NCBI GenBank assembly: GCA_025963615.1
Contig: JAOQAL010000511.1
Location: forward strand, 1-5,357
Direction: 5' to 3'
DNA: 5,357 nucleotides
From: Chitinophagaceae bacterium
GTDB taxonomy: Bacteria; Bacteroidota; Bacteroidia; Chitinophagales; Chitinophagaceae
This document shows positions 1 through 5,291 of this stretch, piece by piece. A program made the translations under genes and the position numbers. The notes below the pieces were generated by a model, which saw only the letters and a program-made list of their open reading frames with translations, had not been told where the DNA came from and searched no databases. How positions within the stretch are numbered: position 1 is the first letter of the stretch; every line of letters starts with the position of its first letter.

Positions 1-170
1 ATTTTGCTATAAAGGGGTATTGTTTTGGAAGGCTGTATGTCCCTCAACTGCCACTGATATATTTTATTTTCCTCGCCAAACGCAAATTCAGTCTCATTCT
101 CTTTCGGTGGCAGGCACTTATCCTGGAGCATTTCATATAAAATAGCTTCTATGGAGCCAGGGCTATACAA
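1..170 (-). CDS. Possible 3'-incomplete protein at left edge, unidentified
   Basis: On the minus strand one frame stays open from about position 266 to the window edge, and no stop is reached inside the window. From the TTG at 170 it reads about 56 residues with a balanced mix of charged and aromatic residues. It starts with a helix-like segment (SPGSIEAILYEMLQDK), then an acidic stretch (KENETEFAFGEEN), then IYQWQLRDIQPSKTIPLYSK at the edge. The only ATG in frame is at 129-131, in the middle of that putative helix. Translation therefore probably starts upstream (TTG at 170), or the gene has lost its N-terminus. Upstream of 180 the same frame runs through a GC-rich hairpin repeat and looks non-coding. 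I see no promoter box, no ribosome binding site and no known motif. The opposite strand is also partly open here (2-142), but its composition is less protein-like. It may be a real partial gene, a truncated remnant or chance. Confidence 0.35.
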   Translation of the reverse strand, partial: MYSPGSIEAILYEMLQDKCLPPKENETEFAFGEENKIYQWQLRDIQPSKTIPLYSK

Positions 171-186
171 TTCTAAATTACATTGA

Positions 187-210
187 ATTCCGCTGCCTGG
201 AGACAAGCGG
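187..210. repeat. GC-rich palindromic repeat, copy 1
   Basis: The 14-mer ATTCCGCTGCCTGG at 187-200 is repeated exactly at 392-405. Here CCGCT (190-194) can pair with AGCGG (206-210). Similarity to the second copy continues past the 14-mer, towards GCGG-CTGGGC on the plus strand. It resembles a REP-like intergenic repeat, but no family can be named from one window. Confidence 0.45.
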
Positions 211-391
211 CTGGGCAATGAAGCATTGCAAACTTTTATGACTCGCCCTGAAAATAAATAAGGTTAGGTTTATTTTAATTTTTTGTGGCCAAGACCTCAG
301 GCTGACTCGAAAAATTTGAGCTCTGCCGAGCGGTGTCTGGAAATTATTATTACCCAACAAAAACCCTCCGATAAGATTCCAGGAGCAGGGG

Positions 392-417
392 ATTCCGCTG
401 CCTGGGACAGACAGCGG
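392..417. repeat. GC-rich palindromic repeat, copy 2
   Basis: This is the second copy of the 14-mer (392-405) and forms the better hairpin. CCGCTG (395-400) pairs with CAGCGG (412-417). After one C/A mismatch, CTG (402-404) pairs with CAG (408-410) around a GGA loop. It has no T-run on either side, so it is not an ordinary intrinsic terminator. Confidence 0.5.
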
Positions 418-463
418 GCTCTGAGGGGTCGCCAGGATTAAGTCGTAACTATGTAGCCGGTCA

Positions 464-489
464 CCAAAACTTTCGACCAAAAGTGTTGG
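464..489 (-). terminator. Weak hairpin past the peptidase stop
   Basis: About 17 bases beyond the TAG stop of the S46 peptidase gene, CCAA (464-467) pairs with TTGG (486-489). After one mismatch, ACTTT (469-473) pairs with AAAGT (480-484), leaving a 6-base loop. The position suits transcript termination or 3'-end protection. However, no T-run follows on the minus strand and the stem is AT-rich, so an intrinsic terminator is doubtful. Confidence 0.3.
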
Positions 490-505
490 GAGCAAACCAG
501 TAAAA

Positions 506-2674
506 CTATTTCACCAGTTTGAGTTCTTTAATAATATTCCCAGCACCACCTAATTTATCAATACACCACAATACATATCGGATATCGACACAGATGGTCC
601 GGTTAAGGTCTTTATCAAACGCTATTTTATGGCTTAATGCTTCATAATTACCATCAAAAGCAAGGCCTATCAACTGTCCGTTAGCATTGATAACCGGCGA
701 ACCGGAATTGCCTCCTGTGATATCATTGGTGGTAATGAAATTAATTACAAGATCATTCCGTTGCTTATCGATATACTGACCAAAATCTTTTTTCTTCAGC
801 AGTTCAACCTGCTTTGCCGGCAAATCAAATTCATAATCCCCTGCAACATATTTTTCCAGGATACCTTTTGATGTGGTAACATAATCATAAAAGACCGCAT
901 CCCGCGGGCGATACGATTTTACATTACCAAAACTTACGCGCATCGTGAAATTACCATCGGGATACATTTTCTTTGCTTTTGCAGGATTTATTTCCCTGAT
1001 ACCCTTGAGGTAGATTCTTCCCAGATCATTATTCTTCGTTGTGAACTGCTGAAAGTAGGTGGAAAACTTACCGTTATAATTTTTTACAAAAGCGCTCGCA
1101 TAGGCAAATGCAGGATCATCCTGTAACTTAACGGCATCGGGATTGGCTATAAAAGCATTCCATTTGGCATCATCCAGGATCATGGTTTTAGCAAAAATAT
1201 CCGCCGCGAATTTTTTGTAGGTGTTTTCATCTTTCAGATCTCCATACTGGTTTTTGATAGTGTAATAAAATCCATTGGGATGCTGGTCCTGGGGAATATC
1301 TTCGTAATACAACTTTGTTACGGCTGCCAGTATATTCTGATCCGACGGTATATTTTCATCCCGAAGCATTTTCTTTCTTGCTTTATTCGCGGCATCGATC
1401 GCTTTTTTTACATCGGCAGCCGTCGATTTGGGACTTACCATTGCATTTTCAATCTGTATTAATGAAGAAGCGAATGCGATTAACATCGAACCGTAAATGC
1501 CTTCATTAATGTAAACGCGATTCTTTGAATAGGGCCGCCAGGCATCATAAACCTTCGACCATTCATTAAATATACTTTCATATTCCGGCTTGCCTTTTGC
1601 CCATGTAGCAAAAGCTTCCTCCGCTTTTTTCTTTTCACTATACACATCATACTTAATTAATTGCTTGCTTTCTCCGTCATAAAACTTCCAGTAGTTTGCA
1701 ATCATTGCATAAGTAGAAGCCAGCCGCAGTCGTACTCCAGGGTCTTTTTTCATTTCCTGCAGCATGTATTTAAGGCGCACATCACGAAGCTTCACCAGCG
1801 ATGGATTATCAATATCGATTTTTTGTTTCACTCCATAGGAGGTTTCATAGCGGTTCGTGCTGACGGGATAGCCATAGATCATTGCATAGTCACCATCTTT
1901 TACTCCTTTAATAGAAATGGGCAAAAACCATTTGGGTTTCAGCGGAATATTATCAGAGGAATACTCGGCAGGCTTTCCCTCTTTATTCATATACACCCTG
2001 AAGATGGAATAATCACCGGTGTGGCGCGGCCACTCCCAATTATCCGAATCACCTCCAAATTTACCTACTGTTTCCGGCGGGGCTCCTGCCAGCCGGATAT
2101 CTTTATACCGCTGATACGTGAAAACAAGAAATTGATTTCCCTTGAAAAAACTACTTACCCTTGCTTCTATGAATTGACTTGAATCGGATAACCGTTTATT
2201 AATAGAAGCAATCACGGAGGCCTGGCGTTGCATCCTGTCAGAACCATTCAGGCCAGTCAATGAATCCATTACTTCTTTGGTTATATCATCTATGTGTAAT
2301 AAGAACTGAACCGATAAACCTTCTGCCGGGAATTCTTCTCCTTTATTTCTTGCATAGAATCCGTCTTTCAGGTAATTATGATCTACTGAACTGGCTGACG
2401 CTATTACGTCATAACCACAATGGTGATTGGTAAATACCAACCCTTCAGCACTTACAATTTCTCCCGTACATCCACCCCCGAAAATGATAACGGCATCTTT
2501 TAAAGAGGCTTTATTTATACTATAAAGCTGCTCCTTAGTAAGTTTCAACCCTTTTTTCACCATATCATTATACACCTGTTCTCCCAATAGTAAAGGAAGC
2601 CACATGCCTTCATCGGCAAAGGATTTGAGAATAAGAAAAAAAGCAAGTAAAGTGGTAATCAAAGCCTTCTTCAT
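506..2674 (-). CDS. S46 family dipeptidyl-peptidase, DPP7-like
   Basis: A 722-residue secreted serine exopeptidase, the usual size for family S46 (DPP7/DPP11). These enzymes remove dipeptides from the N-termini of peptides in the periplasm. Residues 1-20 form a Sec signal peptide (MKK, hydrophobic core, likely cut after SFA before DEG). The chymotrypsin-like triad is visible: His85 in TNHHC, Asp221 in HTGDYS and Ser657 in GGNSGSP. A helical insert lies between the two catalytic halves, roughly residues 280-560. Asn212, Trp213, Asn327 and Asp674 match the residues known to hold the substrate N-terminus. Position 675, eighteen after the serine, is Gly as in DPP7, not Arg as in DPP11, so a hydrophobic P1 residue is the likely preference. 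Cys69/Cys86 and Cys695/Cys704 could form disulfides. There is no T9SS sorting domain. The ATG at 2674 is chosen because the signal peptide follows it directly. The gene ends in TAG. It lies 196 bp downstream of obg with its own promoter box. Confidence 0.95.
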   Translation of the reverse strand: MKKALITTLLAFFLILKSFADEGMWLPLLLGEQVYNDMVKKGLKLTKEQLYSINKASLKDAVIIFGGGCTGEIVSAEGLVFTNHHCGYDVIASASSVDHNYLKDGFYARNKGEEFPAEGLSVQFLLHIDDITKEVMDSLTGLNGSDRMQRQASVIASINKRLSDSSQFIEARVSSFFKGNQFLVFTYQRYKDIRLAGAPPETVGKFGGDSDNWEWPRHTGDYSIFRVYMNKEGKPAEYSSDNIPLKPKWFLPISIKGVKDGDYAMIYGYPVSTNRYETSYGVKQKIDIDNPSLVKLRDVRLKYMLQEMKKDPGVRLRLASTYAMIANYWKFYDGESKQLIKYDVYSEKKKAEEAFATWAKGKPEYESIFNEWSKVYDAWRPYSKNRVYINEGIYGSMLIAFASSLIQIENAMVSPKSTAADVKKAIDAANKARKKMLRDENIPSDQNILAAVTKLYYEDIPQDQHPNGFYYTIKNQYGDLKDENTYKKFAADIFAKTMILDDAKWNAFIANPDAVKLQDDPAFAYASAFVKNYNGKFSTYFQQFTTKNNDLGRIYLKGIREINPAKAKKMYPDGNFTMRVSFGNVKSYRPRDAVFYDYVTTSKGILEKYVAGDYEFDLPAKQVELLKKKDFGQYIDKQRNDLVINFITTNDITGGNSGSPVINANGQLIGLAFDGNYEALSHKIAFDKDLNRTICVDIRYVLWCIDKLGGAGNIIKELKLVK

Positions 2675-2694
2675 GTTTGGGAATTTTTGTAAAA

Positions 2695-2702
2695 CAAACC
2701 TA
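2695..2702 (-). promoter_or_regulatory. -7 promoter box of the peptidase gene
   Basis: On the minus strand TAGGTTTG matches the Bacteroidota -7 consensus TAnnTTTG exactly. It lies 20 bases before the ATG at 2674, giving a short leader. No clear TTTG at -33 is present; that region is taken up by AT-rich heptad repeats. The box overlaps the inverted repeat at 2701-2714. Confidence 0.55.
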
Positions 2703-2714
2703 CATTAAAATGTA
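2701..2714. promoter_or_regulatory. Inverted repeat at the peptidase promoter
   Basis: TACATT-AA-AATGTA is a perfect 6-bp inverted repeat with a 2-bp centre. It overlaps the upstream edge of the -7 box, a position where a repressor could block RNA polymerase. It may instead be a by-product of the neighbouring ACATTTT repeats, so an operator role is only a suggestion. Confidence 0.25.
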
Positions 2715-2741
2715 AAATGTTGAATAAAAAATGTAGAATGT
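2707..2741. repeat. Heptanucleotide repeat block B (ACATTTT)
   Basis: Read on the minus strand this is five heptads in register: ACATTCT, ACATTTT, TTATTCA, ACATTTT, ACATTTT. Four of the five share ACATTYT. The block lies directly upstream of the -7 box of the peptidase gene, where the -33 element would be expected. Confidence 0.65.
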
Positions 2742-2755
2742 AAAAGTTGAAGAGG

Positions 2756-2843
2756 TTGACGGGAGAGAAGGAGGAATGAGAAATAAGGAATGAGAAATGA
2801 GGAATGAGAAAGTGAAGGAGATTGACGGGAGGGAATGAGAATG
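2756..2843. repeat. Heptanucleotide repeat block A (TCATTYC) with flanking 10-mer repeat
   Basis: On the plus strand, 14-bp units of the form GGAATGA-GAAATRA begin at 2773, 2787 and 2801. A further partial copy begins at 2832. On the minus strand each unit is two heptads, TCATTYC and TCATTCC or close variants. The 10-mer TTGACGGGAG flanks the units at 2756-2765 and 2822-2831. The array lies wholly within the gap between obg and the peptidase gene. Confidence 0.7.
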
Positions 2844-2870
2844 TTAAGTGCTTATGCTTAGAGGCTTGAT

Positions 2871-3872
2871 CTACAAATCTCCTTCATTCAGGATTTTCCA
2901 TAACAAATCCTTCAACTGCGTAATTCCTTTTTGTGTGGCGGAGGAAATAAAGATATGGGGAATGGTTTCTGGCAATTCTTTTTCTATTGCTTTTACCAGT
3001 TCTTCGTCCAGTAAATCACTTTTACTGATTGCTATTATGAATTGCTTGTGCAGTAATTCAGGATTGTATTTCTCAAGTTCATTGACCAATATTTCAAATT
3101 CCTTTTTATGATCTTCGCTGTCGGCAGGAATAAGAAATAATAAAACAGAATTGCGTTCTATATGGCGTAAAAAACGATGGCCCAAGCCTTTTCCCTCCGC
3201 AGCCCCTTCAATAATACCGGGAAGGTCAGCAATACAAAAACTTTTTCCATCGCGGTATTCCACCATGCCCAGATTGGGTGTAATGGTTGTAAATGCGTAA
3301 TCGGCTATTTTAGGTTTCGCGGCTGTTACAACTGAAAGTAAGGTAGACTTTCCGGCGTTGGGAAAACCAACTAATCCCACATCCGCCAATACTTTTAATT
3401 CCAGCACTTTCCAGGCTTCTATGCCGGGCAGTCCAGGTTGTGCATGTTCGGGCGCCTGGTTGGTGGATGTTGCAAACTGGCTGTTCCCTAAGCCGCCTTT
3501 TCCGCCAGGTATCCAGATTATTTCCTGGCCATCTTCTAATATTTCAACCTCCTGTTTACCAGTCTCTTCATCACGGGCAATGGTTCCAAGCGGCACTTCT
3601 ATAATAACATCTTTGCCAAAACGCCCGGTTTTATTGTTACCGCTTCCGCCTTCTCCGTCTTCAGCCAACACGTTCTTAAAATAACGCAAATGCAACAAGG
3701 TCCAGAGATTACTGTTTCCTTTTAAAATAATGTGGGCACCCCGACCTCCATCGCCCCCATCAGGACCGCCTAATGCTGTAAACTTATTGCGCATAAAATG
3801 TTTACTCCCCGGGCCCCCATGCCCACTCCGGCAAAAAATCCTTATCTGGTCTACAAAATTGCTTTTTTCCAA
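2871..3872 (-). CDS. obg: Obg family GTPase (ObgE/CgtA)
   Basis: A 333-residue GTPase that binds the large ribosomal subunit. It acts in late 50S assembly and in stringent-response and growth control, and is normally essential. The N-terminal Obg fold (about 1-158) is glycine-rich, with [12 protein letters not shown] at 35-46, [11 protein letters not shown] at 70-80 and GGKGGLGN at 123-130. The G domain has G1 GFPNAGKST (169-177), switch region FTTITPNLG (194-202), G3 DLPG (216-219), G4 SKSD (283-286) and G5 SSAT (310-313). The G4 box has Ser where NKxD has Asn. No C-terminal OCT domain is present, and the length fits the short form of the family. The start is TTG at 3872: the residues after it ([11 protein letters not shown]) match the family N-terminus, no in-frame ATG lies upstream, and the next Met is residue 27, inside the fold. 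It ends in TAG. It is divergent from the dead gene at 3931. Confidence 0.97.
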   Translation of the reverse strand: MEKSNFVDQIRIFCRSGHGGPGSKHFMRNKFTALGGPDGGDGGRGAHIILKGNSNLWTLLHLRYFKNVLAEDGEGGSGNNKTGRFGKDVIIEVPLGTIARDEETGKQEVEILEDGQEIIWIPGGKGGLGNSQFATSTNQAPEHAQPGLPGIEAWKVLELKVLADVGLVGFPNAGKSTLLSVVTAAKPKIADYAFTTITPNLGMVEYRDGKSFCIADLPGIIEGAAEGKGLGHRFLRHIERNSVLLFLIPADSEDHKKEFEILVNELEKYNPELLHKQFIIAISKSDLLDEELVKAIEKELPETIPHIFISSATQKGITQLKDLLWKILNEGDL

Positions 3873-3886
3873 TGTATTTTTTTTAT
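3873..3886 (-). promoter_or_regulatory. A-rich leader before the TTG start of obg
   Basis: The bases just before the TTG on the minus strand include a run of eight A (plus-strand T-run 3877-3884). There is no Shine-Dalgarno sequence. A-rich, unpaired leaders are typical of efficient initiation in Bacteroidota and support the TTG start. Confidence 0.4.
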
Positions 3887-3897
3887 GCGACGTTCTG

Positions 3898-3905
3898 CAA
3901 ATATA
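3898..3905 (-). promoter_or_regulatory. -7 promoter box of obg
   Basis: TATATTTG on the minus strand fits TAnnTTTG exactly. It ends 25 bases before the TTG start at 3872, leaving a leader of about 20 bases. The nearest upstream TTTG is only 13 bases away, against the usual 19-21, so the -33 element is not convincing. Confidence 0.5.
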
Positions 3906-3930
3906 CCTTGTCAGGACGCAAATACCTTTT

Positions 3931-4272
3931 ATGAAAACTTATTTGCCTGTTGTTATTGTTACCGCCTTGTTAAACAATCCATGTCACAGGATCAAAATGG
4001 AAGTTCCGGCCTGTGTGCAACAATAAATTGAAGAAATTAAGGCAGAACTTAGGTGGAATCCGCCAGTTGAAATAAAATGAGTGGGTTTATAAAAAGCTAT
4101 CTGTATTTTGTCTAGCCCTGATTGCTGCGACTCATACATTTTGCTTTAAGATGGAAGTTATGCCTATATCTGTGCGCCGGCCAGCGGCATTGCCGCCAGG
4201 GGTGACCGGAAATGCACTGATATTCATGAAACGGCGACGCATATACGATTAGTCTGGAAGGACGACCGATGA
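3931..4272 (+). pseudogene. Nonsense-decayed small lipoprotein-like gene, DUF6970-like
   Basis: A single plus-strand frame from ATG 3931 to TGA 4270-4272 (113 codons) reads as a protein throughout but is cut by four stops: TAA 4024-4026, TGA 4078-4080, TAA 4090-4092 and TAA 4147-4149. It opens with a hydrophobic leader ([14 protein letters not shown]) and a Cys at codon 18, like a signal peptide with a worn lipobox. It continues with VPACVQQ, IEEIKAELRWNPPVEI (codons 33-48), SPDCCDSYILL (62-72), ICAPASGIAARGDRKC (80-95) and ends LVWKDDR (107-113). This order (Cys-helix, NPP, CCD, ICAP, GDxxC, final W-K-D-x-R) matches what I know of the DUF6970 family of small Bacteroidota secreted proteins of unknown function. 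The stop at codon 73 sits where SYILL-Y-D is expected, and the one at codon 54 where YKG is expected. No frameshift is needed. Any product would be a 31-residue peptide. It converges on the T9SS gene. Confidence 0.65.
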
Positions 4273-4275
4273 AAA

Positions 4276-4309
4276 TCAAAAAGCGCTGACCTTACGGGGT
4301 CAACGCTTT
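4276..4309 (-). terminator. Intrinsic terminator of the T9SS gene
   Basis: AAAGCG (4280-4285) pairs with CGCTTT (4304-4309). After one C/A mismatch, TGACC (4287-4291) pairs with GGTCA (4298-4302) around a 6-base loop. On the minus strand the stem runs into TTTTT and then GATTTTC, a standard rho-independent terminator. It lies about 23 bases past the stop of the T9SS gene. It also lies just past the end of the dead plus-strand gene, and could have served both. Confidence 0.75.
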
Positions 4310-4313
4310 GCAA

Positions 4314-4339
4314 TTCAGTGAAGAAAAATCTTTACTGAA
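4314..4339. other. Hairpin spanning the T9SS gene stop codon
   Basis: TTCAGTGAAGA (4314-4324) pairs with TCTTTACTGAA (4329-4339) around AAAA. This gives 11 pairs on the plus strand including one G-T wobble, which becomes a C-A mismatch on the minus strand. The TAA stop of the T9SS gene (4332-4334) lies inside one arm. It precedes the terminator hairpin, so the transcript would end in two stacked stems. Confidence 0.45.
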
Positions 4340-5291
4340 CTACTACCTTTTGAGTAAATACTTCCTTACCCGCCTGGTTCCTTAGTTTTACAAGATAGAT
4401 TCCTCTTGCCGCTCCGGGATTAATATTAATTTTTTCGGTTTGTTGTTCACCTCCGATGGCTATTTTCTTTTTCATTACCAGCCTTCCCATGATATCTGTT
4501 AATTCCAGGGAATAGTTACCGGCATCCAATTCATTGAATTGTATGATAAAAACGTTTTCGGTTACCGGGTTAGGATATACCTGCGCTTTTCCAATGATTG
4601 TATTTTCAAACCGACCAATGGTATTAATTTCATCCAGGTCGATATTTTTACCCGTTTTAAGTATATTACTATTTGCAAGATCGGAGCTTTTATAAACACC
4701 GTTGGGAGTTGTAATGGCAGATGCTTTCCATTGTCCTGGGCTGACAACATACCAAGCGTGAGTATTAACAGCACTGCTTAATAACAACCTGTTCTTATCA
4801 TCCACCGCTACTCCATTGGTCGTAAAATCCGCGGGCAGTCCGGTGATAACACCCCGATAGGTCGCGACTTTTGTCCCGGCTTCTATTTCGAAAACATGGT
4901 TTTGCGCTGAAACGATATAAAGATTACCATGATCGTCCGCAATCATATCGCCACCAAAACCACCGCAACGATTATGAATAGAAACAGATTGATTCGTTGG
5001 TGCATCAACAAGTAATACGGGCGATTCAATTTTTACTTTTCTCCCGGATACATTGAAGCGAATGAATTCATTTCCATCATTTGTAATGGCGTAGCCATTT
5101 CCATCGGGAGTAATGACCATCCTTGTAACAGTTTTCCCTTCATCATTGTGCATAGATCCCAGCGTGGTAAAGGATTGGTCGGTTACATAATATAACTTCA
5201 TCGTGTTAAGATCGATATAGCGAAGCTGATCAATAAACATGGGAGTGAAATACACCCGGTTAGTCCTGCTGTCGTAGGCTATAGCAGCCAC
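4332..5291 (-). CDS. T9SS type A sorting-domain protein, 3' part (N-terminus disrupted)
   Basis: The open frame gives 319 residues from a GTG at 5291. The C-terminal 82 residues (238-319) are a type A T9SS sorting domain: VYPNP (238-242), ELTDIMGRLV (263-272), ARGIYLVKL (295-303) and the end KVVVQ. It directs export through the type IX system across the outer membrane, followed by cleavage. The rest looks like a beta-propeller or quinoprotein-like domain, with repeated blade-like strands: AIAYDSRTNRVYFTP (3-17), ITPDGNGYAITNDGNEFIRF (60-79), DMIADDHGNLYIVSAQNHVF (115-134) and GVAVDDKNRLLLSSA (160-174). No ligand or enzyme activity can be assigned. The GTG is not a credible start: T9SS clients need a Sec signal peptide and none follows it. 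The frame stays protein-like upstream to a TAA at 5328-5330. So this is either a pseudogene or a sequence error in a longer gene. It ends in TAA, with a good terminator behind it. Confidence 0.85.
   Translation of the reverse strand: MAAIAYDSRTNRVYFTPMFIDQLRYIDLNTMKLYYVTDQSFTTLGSMHNDEGKTVTRMVITPDGNGYAITNDGNEFIRFNVSGRKVKIESPVLLVDAPTNQSVSIHNRCGGFGGDMIADDHGNLYIVSAQNHVFEIEAGTKVATYRGVITGLPADFTTNGVAVDDKNRLLLSSAVNTHAWYVVSPGQWKASAITTPNGVYKSSDLANSNILKTGKNIDLDEINTIGRFENTIIGKAQVYPNPVTENVFIIQFNELDAGNYSLELTDIMGRLVMKKKIAIGGEQQTEKININPGAARGIYLVKLRNQAGKEVFTQKVVVQ

Larger units (their letters stand above)
180..505. other. Gene-free stretch with hairpin repeats
   Basis: I find no convincing gene in these roughly 325 bases. 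A 105-codon open frame on the minus strand would start at TTG (495). It has no recognisable domain, a skewed composition (many Ser, Pro, Leu) and reads straight through a GC hairpin, so I do not call it. The stretch holds two related GC-rich hairpins (187-210 and 392-417) and a small perfect inverted repeat GCAATG-AAG-CATTGC (215-229). It also has an AT-rich stem around 306-320 and a hairpin at 464-489 next to the end of the peptidase gene. This looks like a repeat-containing intergenic region between two minus-strand genes. Confidence 0.5.

Noticed and set aside
178..495. 105-codon open frame on the minus strand as a gene
   Set aside because: It needs a TTG start, has no recognisable motif, a Ser/Pro/Leu-rich composition and reads through GC-rich hairpin repeats. 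It could be a repeat-derived frame shared among genomes, but I cannot support it as a protein.
1280..2182. Plus-strand open frames inside the peptidase gene
   Set aside because: They are antisense shadows of a well-supported S46 gene, with no motif or start signal of their own.
2773..2815. CRISPR array
   Set aside because: The units are 7 or 14 bp, directly tandem and without spacers.
2835..2870. Terminator for obg
   Set aside because: Only a 4-bp stem (TAAG/CTTA) with no T-run is visible after the obg stop.
3358..4031. Plus-strand open frames overlapping the 5' half of obg
   Set aside because: They are Pro- and Ser-rich shadows created by the glycine-rich Obg fold on the other strand. Only the part from ATG 3931 onward belongs to a separate (dead) gene.
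4079..4252. A second plus-strand frame with a signal-like run (KKLSVFCLALIAATHTF)
   Set aside because: It looks like a leader but has no start codon in frame, and the overlapping frame from 3931 explains the same bases with family-like motifs on both sides.
4539..4781. Short frames on both strands inside the T9SS gene
   Set aside because: They are out-of-frame shadows within a continuous T9SS protein reading frame with clear domain structure.
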